Positions 43,591 through 53,006 of a stretch of 64,000 nt of DNA are shown piece after piece. The notes under the pieces were generated by a model. It saw only the letters and a list, made by a program, of their open reading frames with translations, searched no databases and was not told the origin of the DNA. The DNA lies in NCBI RefSeq assembly GCF_016889705.1, contig NZ_CP069526.1:4960001-5024000 (forward strand), given 5' to 3'. The stretch comes from Amycolatopsis sp. FDAARGOS 1241. Its GTDB lineage: Bacteria > Actinomycetota > Actinomycetes > Mycobacteriales > Pseudonocardiaceae. The stretch's first letter is position 1. Each line of letters opens with the position of its first letter. The translations under genes were made by a program, and so were the position numbers.

Positions 43591-44550
43591 GACCCGCTGT
43601 TCCTACAGGTCAAGGAGGCGACAGCGTCGGTGCTGGGCCGCATGCCGGCAAGAGCTGCTACCGACAGCACGGCGAGCGGGTGGTACGGCGCAGCGGATGA
43701 TGCAGGCGGCCAGCGACATCTGCCTCGGCTGGACTACCGGCCTGGACACGCGGCGCCACTTCTACTGGCTGCGGGCGACCCCGGACCGTGTGAGGCAGGG
43801 CTCGGACCGGAATGCCGCGCCGCTCCGTCGAGACAGCCCAGGACGGACGAGCACGTGAACCGGATTTTTCAGCGGGGTCCACCCCGGGCCGGTCAGGGAT
43901 CTGCCCCAGTAGGTTGTCGACTGCGGCCTCCGTCGAGAACCAGCTCAACACCGATCAGGTGCGGCACGCGGCCGGACCGGGCTCGCGCCCGCCAAGATCG
44001 CCACCGTTGTCGCGTCGGGCGTGCTCTGACTGGGCAACGGCAACCTGGCCGGCGGATCCAAGCTCAAGCACCGACGCTTCGGCCAACAGCCACGGTTCCG
44101 AGCCGGTCCGAACCGCGACATCACCGCGCGGCGTTCGCGCCCAAGCCACACCGGATCGCAGGTTCGGCGGCGCCGCGAAGATGGGCCTGATCATGATGGC
44201 GGTGACCGGGATGGCCCGCCCATCCGCCGATCCGCTTCCAGGAGTCCCGGCGACGGACCGACGCCTGGTTCTGCTCCGTCTCGAGGAGAGACACAACCCT
44301 CGACGAGAGCCGTGTGGTGACCGCTTCTCAGCGGCGAACACCTTGCACGGGGTGGCTGGCTTGATGAGGGGCGCGGCCGGCGCGCAGGCTGGATCTGAAC
44401 GGCAACCCGGTGCGGCGCCGCACTGACCAGACCGCGGTCGGCTCGGCGGCCTGCCTCCGGCGGTGTACGTGATCACGGCGCACGTGCTCTCGGCGGCGGC
44501 CGTCGGCCGATCCGGCCCGGCACGCCGGCGCCGGTTAGAGAGGGGCAGGT
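43591..44550. other. 0.96-kb stretch without a recognised gene
   Basis: Several frames are open, but no start with a ribosome site leads to a recognised domain on either strand. A plus-strand piece near 43980-44050 looks faintly protein-like. Probably decayed sequence plus the promoter of the antiporter gene. Confidence 0.3.
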
Positions 44551-46311
44551 ATGAGCACCGACCAGATCCTGTTCGGCGTGGCCCTGATCGTGGTACTCGC
44601 GGTGGGCTCACAGGTCCTGGCGAGCCGGCTGCGCATCCCGGCGCTGATCCTCTTGCTTCCCGCAGGGTTCACCGCCGGCGCGCTGACCACCGACGTCAAT
44701 CCGGAGCGCCTGCTGGGGGCGGCGTTCCAGCCGTTGGTCTCGCTCGCGGTGGCGGTGATCCTCTACGACGCCGGCTTGTCGCTGGAGTGGGGCAAGGTCG
44801 CCGGGCGCGCTCGCCACGTGGTACCCCGCCTGGTGATCTGGGGGGTGCCGGTCACGATGGCGACCACCACGGTGCTGGCCGGCCCGCTACTGGGCATGTC
44901 GGCCGGGGCAGCGCTGATGACCGGGGCGATCCTGGTGGTGTCCGGGCCGACCGTCGTGGGCCCGCTGCTGGCCTTCGTGCGGCCCTCCGATCGCCTCCAG
45001 AGGATATTGTCCTGGGAGGGCTCGCTGATCGACCCGGTCGGCGGCGTCCTGGGCGCGGTGGTGTTCCACGCCGTCCTGGCGAGCACCAGCCACGGATTCG
45101 CATACCAGCTGGGCCAGTTCCTGATCTCCGTCGGGATCGGCGCGGCAGGCGCCGTGGTCGGCGGGGCCGTGCTGTGGGTGTGCCTGTGCAAGCTCGACCT
45201 GGACGGTGTGCTCAACACCCTCTGCCAGCTCGGATGCGTGGTGGCTGTCGCGGCCGTTTGCGACATCGTCCGCGACGACGCCGGGCTCATCGCAGCGATT
45301 TTCATGGGGCTCGCGGTCGCGAACCTGCGCGCCTTCGACGTCCCGGCCCGCCGACCGTTCTTCGAGACCTTGGTGCAGCTGATCATCGGGCTCATGTTCG
45401 TGACCATCTCGGCGACCGTCACCCCCGAGGCGCTGCACCACCTCGTGTTGCCGGCCCTCGGCCTGGTGGCCGTCCTGGTGCTGGTGACCCGCCCGCTGGT
45501 TGCCTTCTTCGCCACCATCAGGACCGAGCTGCCCCGGGGGGAACGCACGTTCGTCGGGTGGATGGCGCCCCGCGGCATCGTCGCGGCAGCCACGGCCTCA
45601 ACCTTCGGAGCCGAGCTGGCAGCCCACCGAATCGGCGGCGCCGCCAACATCCTGCCCGTCACCTTTCTCGTCATCGTCGCCACCGTGGCCCTGTACGGCC
45701 TGACCGCGGTCCCGGCGGCCCGACGGCTCGGTGTCACCCGCTCTACCCGCAGCCGGCCGCTGCTGGTCGGCGGCGACCCGTGGGTCATCGACCTGGCACG
45801 CGCCTTCCGCGCTACCGGCCTCGACGTCCTCATGTGGACCCCGTCCGACGGCCAGCGCAGTCAAATCGAGCAAGCGAGCCTCGAACTGGCCGCCGGCGAG
45901 CAACTCGGTGCTGCCATCGCCCAAGGCACCGCAATCGACGGCGTCACCACCGTCCTCCTGCTCACCGGCGAAGACCACTACAACGCTCTGGCCGCCACCA
46001 CCCTCTCGGGCAACTCCGACACCCCCCTCTACCGGCTGGCTCCCAGCCACGGCACCGCGGCCTCCCACGTCGCGGGTGAACCCCTGTTCACCCCCGCCCT
46101 CAACCACGCGGCCCTGACCGCCCGATACACCGCCGGCGCCCGCATCACCACCCATTCGTCCGACGGCGGGATCCCCCCTGCCACCGACCTGCTGTTCCTG
46201 ATCAACGCCGAAGGCACCCTGATCCCGGTGACAACCTCTCCCCCGCCCCGCCCCCAGCCGGGCGACACCCAGGTCCTCCTGGGCCGGGCCGGAAACGAAA
46301 CGCCACAGTGA
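44551..46311 (+). CDS. Cation:proton antiporter with C-terminal nucleotide-binding-like domain
   Basis: A 586-residue CPA1-type Na+(K+)/H+ antiporter. About twelve helices fill residues 1-405; LASRLRIPALILLLPAGFTA is the first pair, GAILVVSGPTVVGPLLAFVR and SWEGSLIDPVGGVLGAVVFH carry the helix-5/6 motifs with the ion-binding Asp, and GWMAPRGIVAAATASTFGAE is the conserved Arg helix. Residues about 420-560 resemble a TrkA-N/RCK regulatory domain (PLLVGGDPWVIDLARAFRAT). It exports cations for pH or salt homeostasis. The ATG has AGAGGGG upstream. Confidence 0.92.
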   Translation: MSTDQILFGVALIVVLAVGSQVLASRLRIPALILLLPAGFTAGALTTDVNPERLLGAAFQPLVSLAVAVILYDAGLSLEWGKVAGRARHVVPRLVIWGVPVTMATTTVLAGPLLGMSAGAALMTGAILVVSGPTVVGPLLAFVRPSDRLQRILSWEGSLIDPVGGVLGAVVFHAVLASTSHGFAYQLGQFLISVGIGAAGAVVGGAVLWVCLCKLDLDGVLNTLCQLGCVVAVAAVCDIVRDDAGLIAAIFMGLAVANLRAFDVPARRPFFETLVQLIIGLMFVTISATVTPEALHHLVLPALGLVAVLVLVTRPLVAFFATIRTELPRGERTFVGWMAPRGIVAAATASTFGAELAAHRIGGAANILPVTFLVIVATVALYGLTAVPAARRLGVTRSTRSRPLLVGGDPWVIDLARAFRATGLDVLMWTPSDGQRSQIEQASLELAAGEQLGAAIAQGTAIDGVTTVLLLTGEDHYNALAATTLSGNSDTPLYRLAPSHGTAASHVAGEPLFTPALNHAALTARYTAGARITTHSSDGGIPPATDLLFLINAEGTLIPVTTSPPPRPQPGDTQVLLGRAGNETPQ

Positions 46312-46744
46312 CGAGCACCGCCGGCGGCTCGAGGTCCTCTCCCGAGCGGCCGGTCAAGGGTGGCGATCGTCCGCAGGCCGCCGACTCCGTTGACCGGATC
46401 CGGGTGGCCATCCGGACCGGGACACCGGTGACGACGCCGGCTGCGTGCTGCACAGGGCCGGCCTCGGCCTCAGCCGCGGCGGACGCGAGTCTGCGAGAGT
46501 CACGGGGCGCGCGGTGCGGATGCAGAGCGTCAACGGCCGAAGACGAGGACTTCCTCGGCCGACGTCACCCGTCGCAGATGAGGTCGACGAGACGCGCCCG
46601 CGCTCAAACCTCGCGGTGGTGCCTCGTAAGGAGGTTGCGGTCGTGGATTGCGGCACAGCGCGGTCGTCGAAGCAGGCTCCCCTCGCGCTCGTGATGGTCG
46701 GAGGAGTCCCGCTGCATGAGCATGGGGACACTCCTGGACTCGCG
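46312..46744. other. Gene-free stretch before the channel remnant
   Basis: Nothing is recognised on either strand. Its right part may be the eroded front of the interrupted channel gene. Confidence 0.3.
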
Positions 46745-46885
46745 GTCGTGATGGTTCTCAGCGTGCCGATCGTGACCGCCACGTTCCTGGTCGTGCTCTA
46801 CCGGATCCCGCTCGCCGCGGTGGCGGCGGTCGCCCGTTCAACCCGAAGAGCGCCGTCGAAACTGGCATCGCCTTGTCGATCTTGC

Positions 46886-48011
46886 TAGTGTCGCGTGTCG
46901 TTAGTTGTTTGACGGTTGGGTGGGTGTCAGAATGCGGTATGGCGAATCGACCGGCTGCCGCGCTGTCTCTTCGTGATGGTGATCGTGAGCGGTTGCTGTC
47001 GTTGACCAGGAGTTCGTCGGTGCGGGCGGGCCTGGCGCAGCGGGCGCGGATCGTGCTGCTGGCCGCCGAGGGTGTGGCGAACAGTGTGATCGCCGAACGG
47101 GTCGGGGTGTCGCGGCCGACCGTGATCGGCTGGCGGGAACGTTATGAGGGTGGTGGGATCGACGGCCTGCACGACGAGGCGCGCTCGGGGCGGCCCCGGC
47201 TGGTGGACCATCGAGAGATCGTTGCGGCCACGCTGAAGCCGCCGCCGAAGAAGCTCGGCGTGACGCACTGGTCGAGCCGGCTGCTGGCCGCCCGGCTGCG
47301 GATCAGCAACGGCACGGTGGCCCGCGCGTGGCGGGACTACGGGGTGCAGCCTTGGCGGAGCGAGACGTTCAAGTTCTCCACCGACCCAGAGCTGGTCGCC
47401 AAGGTCACCGACGTGGTGGGGTTGTATCTGGCGCCGCCGGAGAACGCGATCGTGCTCTGTGTCGACGAGAAGTCCCAGGTCCAAGCGTTGGACCGGACCC
47501 AGCCAATGCTGCCGATGCAACCTGGACAGGTCGAGCGGCGCACCCACGACTATGTCCGGCACGGCACCACCACCCTGTTCGCCGCGCTGGAAATCGCCAC
47601 CGGCAAGGTCACTGGCGCAGTCAAACCGCGGCACCGGCACCAGGAGTTCCTGGTATTCCTCAAACAGCTCGCCCGCGCCTACCCCGACGACGAGCTACAC
47701 CTGGTGATGGACAACTACGCCACGCACAAGCGTCCCGAGATCCGCGACTGGCTCGCGGCGAACCCGCGAATCCACGTCCATTTCACACCAACCTCAGGCT
47801 CCTGGCTCAACCTGGTCGAGGTCTGGTTCGGCATCATCGAACGCCAAACCATCCGCCGCGGCAGCTTCCGCTCCGTCCACGACCTCAACGCCAAGATCCG
47901 CGCCTTCATCGACGGCTGGAACGAACGCTGCCACCCCTTCATCTGGACCAAAACCGCCGACGAGATCCTCAAGAAGTCCAACCGTCAGACCACTTCAAAC
48001 ACAGACCACTA
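46886..48011 (+). mobile_element. Complete IS630-family insertion sequence
   Basis: About 1.12 kb bounded by TA dinucleotides (46886-46887 and 48010-48011), the target duplicated by this family. Imperfect 35-base terminal inverted repeats share CTAGTG at the outer end and TGACGGTTGG at the inner end. It contains one intact transposase gene. Intact ends and gene suggest it is recent and possibly still mobile. Confidence 0.85.
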
Positions 48012-48012
48012 G
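46939..48012 (+). CDS. IS630-family transposase
   Basis: A 357-residue transposase. Residues about 20-130 form the paired helix-turn-helix DNA-binding part (GVANSVIAERVGVSRPTVIG, WSSRLLAARLRISNGTVAR). The DDE catalytic domain shows all three acids: IVLCVDEKSQVQ, LHLVMDNYATHK and SWLNLVEVWFG. The start is ATG 46939. The stop TAG (48010-48012) is made of the duplicated target TA plus the first host base, so the element carries no stop of its own in this frame. Confidence 0.92.
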   Translation: MANRPAAALSLRDGDRERLLSLTRSSSVRAGLAQRARIVLLAAEGVANSVIAERVGVSRPTVIGWRERYEGGGIDGLHDEARSGRPRLVDHREIVAATLKPPPKKLGVTHWSSRLLAARLRISNGTVARAWRDYGVQPWRSETFKFSTDPELVAKVTDVVGLYLAPPENAIVLCVDEKSQVQALDRTQPMLPMQPGQVERRTHDYVRHGTTTLFAALEIATGKVTGAVKPRHRHQEFLVFLKQLARAYPDDELHLVMDNYATHKRPEIRDWLAANPRIHVHFTPTSGSWLNLVEVWFGIIERQTIRRGSFRSVHDLNAKIRAFIDGWNERCHPFIWTKTADEILKKSNRQTTSNTDH

Positions 48013-48287
48013 TGGCCGTAGCCGTCCTGTTGACCTTGCAGGTGCGCGGTATTCTCCAGGCGCCCTATCCGCAAGTGCGGGCGGTCGAAACAGTAGCCAC
48101 CACGTTCCCCTCTTCGTGCTGGTCTCCTCCACCGCGTACTTCGTGATGGGCGAAAGTGCCTTGGGAAACTTCTCGGAGGCTGCAAATGGTTCTCGGCCTT
48201 TTGCTCCTCGGCCTTGTGGTCAGAGTGATCTACCAGGCGGCGCAGGCCGGCCTGGCTCGACGACGCAGTGATTCCGCCGACCAGTAA

Positions 48288-48696
48288 CCACCGGATCGGA
48301 GAGCGCAGCCGAGCGGAGCAAGTTGGTGGTCATCTCCACCTGCCGTCAAGCCCGGTCATGGCGGGCCGGCACCGAGCAGATAGAGCTGTTTCTCTGCGCC
48401 CGCCCGCATCCCACGGTTGATCACTGTCGAGAGTGGCCTCAACGACGGCATCGCCACCCCGATCGTCGTGCTCGCGCTCGCCGGGGCAGCCTCCGCCGAG
48501 GACCACAAGCGACCGCTGCCGCGCGCGACAGGAATGGACGTGCGAATTTCCGGTCTTCCCGGCATTGGTCATTCTCATACGGATGGTTTCACTCCGCCGG
48601 GCGGCCGGGAAGCGAGCGGGCCGGCGCCGGGCGCGCATCGTGTCGCGCGCCCGCGCCGGCCACCGATGCCCGAGGACCGGATGGGCTCAGTTCCCG
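48288..48696. other. Debris including a second antiporter fragment
   Basis: Plus-strand 48417-48510 reads TVESGLNDGIATPIVVLALA, the conserved core of NhaP/CPA1 antiporters, with no recognisable sequence on either side. The rest holds nothing supportable. It lies just downstream of the broken channel gene. Confidence 0.5.
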
Positions 48697-49635
48697 CTAC
48701 GCCCCGGTCCCGACGTGGAGCACGACCGGACCGCCCTTGTTGCCCGAAACAGCGCGCTCGAGCGCGGTCGCCGCCTCGGCCAGCGGCAGTACGGTGCCGA
48801 CCGACAGGGTCAGCCGGCCCTCGGCCAGCAGCCCGCAAAGCTGCGCGAGCTGGGCGGGGTCCGGGCGCACGTAGACGTCGGCAACGCTGATACCACGCTC
48901 GGCCGCCGGCGGGTCGCCGGTGATGGTCGCCATCCGGCCCCCCTCCCGCACAGCCACCATGGCCTCGGCGCTACCTGCGGGGACCGCGTTGACGGCGGCG
49001 TCGACCCCGACGCCGCCGGTCAGTTCACGGACCCGATCGGGCCACCGGCTGTCGTGGTAGTCGACGACCTCGGCCGCCCCGGCCCGCGCGACCCGCCCCG
49101 CGCTCGACGGCCCGGCCGTAGCGACCACCCGGACCCCCCGCCCGGCGGCCAGCTGCACCACCAACCCCCCGGTCGTGCTACCGCCACCGTGGACCAGCAG
49201 CGTCTCGTCCTCGGCGACCGTGAGCGACTCGGCAAGAACCTGCTCCGCAGTCAGCGCAGGCACCGAAAACGCCGCCGCCGTCTCCCACGACACCCCCCGA
49301 GGCTTCACCACCACCAGCCCCGCGTCGACGACCACACGCTCCGCCCAGCAACCCTGGTGACGCAGGGGAAGCGGATGACCGAGCACCGCGTCGCCGACCC
49401 GCAAGTCCGCGACCTGCGAACCGACCGCGATCACCGTGCCCGCGACTTCCACACCCAGTGCCATCGGCGGTCTCAACCCGACATTCCACGCACCAGCTCG
49501 GACGATGTCGTCCCAGTTGCCGACACCCGCCGCCGCAACCTCGATCACCACCTCGCCCGGACCCGGACCATCCGGCTCGGGCAACTCCAGCACCTCGACT
49601 TGGCCACCGATTTCACGCACTCCAGCAACACGCAT
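48697..49635 (-). CDS. Zinc-free NADP-dependent quinone oxidoreductase-type MDR enzyme
   Basis: A 312-residue medium-chain dehydrogenase/reductase. The GroES-like N-terminal domain has PPMALGVEVAGTVIAVGSQV; the Rossmann domain has ETLLVHGGGSTTGGLVVQLA (a variant of the AxxGxxG loop) and VRVVATAGPSSAGRVARAGA. The zinc-binding Cys/His set is missing, as in quinone reductases. It reduces a quinone, enone or similar with NADPH. The ATG overlaps the upstream gene's stop (TGATG), so it is co-translated with the pyridoxamine-oxidase-like gene. Confidence 0.88.
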   Translation of the reverse strand: MRVAGVREIGGQVEVLELPEPDGPGPGEVVIEVAAAGVGNWDDIVRAGAWNVGLRPPMALGVEVAGTVIAVGSQVADLRVGDAVLGHPLPLRHQGCWAERVVVDAGLVVVKPRGVSWETAAAFSVPALTAEQVLAESLTVAEDETLLVHGGGSTTGGLVVQLAAGRGVRVVATAGPSSAGRVARAGAAEVVDYHDSRWPDRVRELTGGVGVDAAVNAVPAGSAEAMVAVREGGRMATITGDPPAAERGISVADVYVRPDPAQLAQLCGLLAEGRLTLSVGTVLPLAEAATALERAVSGNKGGPVVLHVGTGA

Positions 49636-50105
49636 CACATTTTCTCCATTTCACTCTGGCGAGCCTGGTATTTCTTCGACCACTCGGCGACGAGCGCGGT
49701 TTCCTCCGCGCCACCGAAGGCATAAGCGGGCGACATGATCGGCTGGACGCGGTCGACGTGGACCAAGACCGCCTCGTGCGCGGGGTAACCTGGTCCGTTC
49801 AGGTCGAGCAGCCAACTGTGCAGCCACTGGTAAACCGGCGTTTCACCACCATGAATCGTCGCCGTCCCGGTGAACCGGTAGCCCCGGCGCCGGAAGACAT
49901 CCACCGCATTCATCTCCACACGCGGATCCGCGGTCAGGTTCGCGACCGTCCCGGGCGAGGCGATGTTCATGAACGCGATGTGCTCATCGTCATACACCCG
50001 CGCCGACGCCTTCGGCGACAAGCTGGGCGAGCCATCCGGCCGAACCGTCGCAACAAAAGTAAGCTTCGCAGCCTCCACAATCAACCGCATATCAGCGTCG
50101 ATCAT
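49635..50105 (-). CDS. Pyridoxamine 5'-phosphate oxidase-family flavoprotein
   Basis: A 156-residue split-barrel protein: LTFVATVRPDGSPSLSPKAS, YDDEHIAFMNIASPGTVANL and DPRVEMNAVDVFRRRGYRFT give the conserved FMN-binding barrel. A helical tail (ETALVAEWSKKYQARQSEM) follows. The family reduces or binds FMN/F420 and often acts on small molecules. The ATG at 50105 has GGGGAGC upstream. It forms a two-gene unit with the quinone oxidoreductase. Confidence 0.85.
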   Translation of the reverse strand: MIDADMRLIVEAAKLTFVATVRPDGSPSLSPKASARVYDDEHIAFMNIASPGTVANLTADPRVEMNAVDVFRRRGYRFTGTATIHGGETPVYQWLHSWLLDLNGPGYPAHEAVLVHVDRVQPIMSPAYAFGGAEETALVAEWSKKYQARQSEMEKM

Positions 50106-50336
50106 GCTCCCCGCTCCTCTCAATTTCGAATATGCCCCAACCGCCCGCGAGCGGCCTGGAGAAGTGAAAAGCGCTGACAGAAAAGCCCGCCTGGCTCGCC
50201 GTGGCCGAGCAGCCCGGTGAGTCGGCCGTGGCGCTCGCGCGTGCTCGAGGGGCACGTTGCGCGCCGAAAGACGATCCCAAGCGTGCGCAGGACGAGGTCT
50301 TCCCGAGCTGTGCGCGCCGCCTTACCAGCGTCACGG

Positions 50337-50885
50337 TCAGCTGGGCGCACCGGCCGAGTCGACGGCGGGGATGTCGATCTCGGTCTCGTTGACGTTGTTG
50401 ATGAAGTTGGTGAACAGGGCCTGCACCGCGACCGCGACGATCGCCAAGATCTGCGGGTCGGTATACCCGGCGCCTCGCACAGCCGCGAGATCTGCGTCAC
50501 TGACCCGCCCACGACTCTCAACCACTCGCTGGGCGAACCGAGCGACTGCAGCACGCTTGGGATCGACCGAGCTCCCGGCACGACCGAGGGCGATGTCCTC
50601 ACTCGACATACGACCGAATTCGGACGATACGTACGTGTGGATCGCCAAGCAGTAATCGCAGCCGTTGGCCTCCGACACCGCCAGCGCGATGCTGTGCCGG
50701 GTCTTCGCGTCCAGCACTCGGCTCAAGGTGCCCTGCAGAGTCGTGACAGCCTCAAGAACAGTCGGGTTCGACGCGATGACCTTGAACATGTCCGGCACGA
50801 AACCGAGCTGCGCGCCAACACCGGCGAGAATCCTCTGCACGCCGGCGGGCGCATCATCCAGAGCGGGAACATTCAGTCGTGGCAC
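50337..50885 (-). CDS. Peroxidase-related carboxymuconolactone decarboxylase-family protein
   Basis: A 182-residue all-helical CMD-fold protein. VSEANGCDYCLAIHTYVSSE carries the ExxxCxxCxxxH active-site pattern of AhpD-like proteins, and ALFTNFINNVNETEIDIP is the family's C-terminal signature. The two cysteines suggest thiol peroxidase activity. It is separated by about 230 bp from the downstream flavoprotein genes on the same strand, so co-regulation as an oxidative-stress group is possible. Confidence 0.88.
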   Translation of the reverse strand: MPRLNVPALDDAPAGVQRILAGVGAQLGFVPDMFKVIASNPTVLEAVTTLQGTLSRVLDAKTRHSIALAVSEANGCDYCLAIHTYVSSEFGRMSSEDIALGRAGSSVDPKRAAVARFAQRVVESRGRVSDADLAAVRGAGYTDPQILAIVAVAVQALFTNFINNVNETEIDIPAVDSAGAPS

Positions 50886-50959
50886 AGCGAATCAACCTCC
50901 AATAGATGCGTTATTGGTCGGCGTCGAGCCCACGTCGACTCTTACCGTCGCAGGGTCAC

Positions 50960-51510
50960 GTTCACGTTTGCGGTTGTGCGCCCTGGCGGCTACGGGGCCA
51001 CGAACACCAGGGCCGAGCTGAACCGCCACGGTGTGGAAGTGTTTCGGTACACGGTCGAGCTGTCCATGCGGGAGACCGGTTTCGCGGTTGCTGCGGACAA
51101 GTCGCCACCCACCACTCACCGAGCCGCCGAGACCGGCCGGCCGGGTGATCCGGTCGAACGCGACTTCGCAGCAACCAGACCGAACCGGGTTGTGGGTCAC
51201 GGAGCCACCTTGGAGTGCAGCACCGGACGATCCGCCACCTCAGCGCCTCGCCGACGCCGGCACGCTCTCCTCGGTCGGGTCCAGAGACGACTCCTACGAC
51301 AACGCGATGACCGAGGCGGTCAAAGTCCCTCCACAAGGCCGAACTGGTCCGCAACAGGGGCCGCTCGCGAAGGATGACGACCTGAGAATTGCGACGGTGG
51401 AGCGCATTGACTGGTACAAAAACCGGTGTCTGCTCGGCGAAGTCGGACACGTCCCACCCGCCGAATACCATGACCCGGCAAAGTGTTCGATCACACGTCT
51501 CAACGTTTTG
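50960..51510 (+). pseudogene. IS3-family orfB remnant
   Basis: Reads RAELNRHGVEVFRYTVELSM and DPVERDFAATRPNRV; then in another frame SSVGSRDDSYDNAMTEAVK and IATVERIDWYKNRCLLGEVG, HVPPAEY. The central piece with two catalytic Asp residues is deleted, but the Glu region and the C-terminal WYNxxRxH-like motif remain. It is from a different IS3 subgroup than the element at 33.4 kb. Inactive. Confidence 0.7.
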
Positions 51511-51645
51511 GGAACCGGCTCCGACCGGCAAGATCTTTGCTCGACCAGCCGGGCTGATCGTATATCTTGCTCCCGGTAGCGATTGTATCCTTACAACGGC
51601 GTAGGCGTGTTTGCCGAAGCTGTACTCAAACAAGGAGTGGACCTC

Positions 51646-52503
51646 ATGACAGACCCCGCGATCGTCGTCGGCGTCGATGGATCGGACCAGGCGTTGGACG
51701 CCGTACGCTGGGCCGCCGCCGAAGCGGCACCCCGGGCCCTACCGCTGCGGCTGGTGTCCGCCGTCGACCCGGCGATCGCCGTCACCACAGCCGGCCCGCC
51801 CGTCGTGGAAGAGGCGATCGAGGCCATCGAGCACGTCGCTCAGGCGGACCTCGAGAAGGCCGCGCAGCTCGCCCGTGAGACCGCAGACATCACCGCCCGC
51901 ACCGAGTACCTCCCCACCCCGGCGATCCCGGTACTGATCGAGCAGTCCAAGCACGCTCGCCTGCTCGTCCTCGGCGCGTCCGGGCGCGGCGGGTACGCCG
52001 GCATGCTGCTCGGGTCCACCGCGGTGTCCGTGGTGGCACACAGCGAATGCCCCGTCGTGATCGTCCGCCCGGCCGCCGAGCCCACAGGTCCGGTGGTAGT
52101 CGGCGTCGACGGCAGCGAGACCAGCCTCGGAGCGCTGGCGGCGGCCTTCGACGAGGCGGCCTGGCGGCGGGCGCCCTTGGTCGCCGTGCACTCCTGGTTC
52201 GACTCGGACTACCTGCTCGCCACCCAGTACGGCGTGCTCGACGGTGAGCCGGAATCGGAGGAGCAGGCTCAGGTGCTGGCCGAAAGCCTCGCGGGGTGGC
52301 AGGAGAAATACCCCGACGTGACGGTTCAGCGCGTCGTGGTCCGCGACCAGCCTCGCCACCAGCTGCTCGATTGGAGCCGCAAGGCCCAGCTCGTCGTGGT
52401 CGGTAGCCGGGGCCGCGGCGGCTTCAAGGGGCTCGTGCTCGGTTCGACGAGCCAGGCGCTGATTCAGCACGCGCCCTGTCCCGTCATGGTCGTGCGCGGG
52501 TAG
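51646..52503 (+). CDS. Tandem universal stress protein
   Basis: A 285-residue protein of two UspA domains (about 5-140 and 150-285). Each begins VVGVDGS and ends with an ATP-binding loop: GASGRGGYAGMLLGSTAVSV and GSRGRGGFKGLVLGSTSQAL, matching GxxGxxx9-GS. So both halves probably bind ATP. In actinobacteria such proteins accumulate in hypoxia or stationary phase. ATG 51646 has AAGGAG 9 bases upstream. The gene is followed by a strong hairpin. Confidence 0.93.
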   Translation: MTDPAIVVGVDGSDQALDAVRWAAAEAAPRALPLRLVSAVDPAIAVTTAGPPVVEEAIEAIEHVAQADLEKAAQLARETADITARTEYLPTPAIPVLIEQSKHARLLVLGASGRGGYAGMLLGSTAVSVVAHSECPVVIVRPAAEPTGPVVVGVDGSETSLGALAAAFDEAAWRRAPLVAVHSWFDSDYLLATQYGVLDGEPESEEQAQVLAESLAGWQEKYPDVTVQRVVVRDQPRHQLLDWSRKAQLVVVGSRGRGGFKGLVLGSTSQALIQHAPCPVMVVRG

Positions 52504-52608
52504 CGGGAGAGTCCGCGCGCGAAGAGAGCGACGTAAAAGCCGGCAGCCGCACACTCGTTTTGTCTCGTGACCCCACTGGTCTGGACAGAGCGGCGCTGGG
52601 AACGCCGA

Positions 52609-52635
52609 ACCTCCGGGGCCACTGGCCCCGGAGGT
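52609..52635. terminator. Terminator hairpin after the usp gene
   Basis: A perfect palindrome with 13-base arms (52609-52621 and 52623-52635) around a single C, 105 bases after the universal stress protein stop. Very GC-rich stem, no T-run. Confidence 0.7.
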
Positions 52636-53006
52636 CATTCCTCACACCGTCGACGTCGAACATGATCCTGCCGCGCAGGGCACCGTTTCAGGACCGTGGC
52701 TGTACGGTCTGGACGGGCGCCACCAGCCCCTCCTCGTGCGGGGCAATGATCGAACCTGGTGACCTGACTGGACGCGGCCGTGCACACTCGTGTCCGAGCG
52801 CTGACTCCCGGCGCGGCGAATGGAGAACCCGGCCGTGACCAACCTCGGGCGATCAGGCCCTCGCGAAGCGCGGCGGCGATCTGCTCTGGCGCGTGACGAG
52901 CCCCGCCAACTGCGCAACCTGCGGGCACCCACGGCGAATTGTTCCCGGTCAATCCAGTCCGATGTGGATCTGAACACTTGCTTGGCCCGCGCGGATTGCC
53001 GGTCGG
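52636..53006. other. Gene-free stretch between convergent genes
   Basis: Lies between the usp terminator and the end of the MFS gene. No coding or structural feature is recognised. Confidence 0.3.

Larger units (their letters stand above)
46745..48287 (+). pseudogene. Two-helix potassium channel, IS630-interrupted and pore-deleted
   Basis: Left of the IS, the sequence reads VLSVPIVTATFLVVLYRIPL and, one frame on, FNPKSAVETGIALSILL. Right of it, directly continuing, comes VAVAVLLTLQVRGILQAPYP, VRAVETVATTFPLFVLVSST and AYFVMGESALGNFSEA. Joining ATCTTGCTA to GTGGCC with one TA removed restores that frame. Then the pore helix and the selectivity filter (TVGFGD region) are absent, and the last helix QMVLGLLLLGLVVRVIYQAA ends at 48287. 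So the gene has lost its filter as well as being split by the element. Confidence 0.75.

Noticed and set aside
44463..46079. A long frame overlapping the antiporter in another register
   Set aside because: The in-register antiporter has conserved motifs; the other frame is Arg/Gly/Pro-rich noise.
48186..48287. An independent 33-residue membrane peptide with GGAGG before its ATG
   Set aside because: It matches the last helix of the broken potassium channel, whose preceding Gln codon is also kept, so it is better read as that gene's tail.
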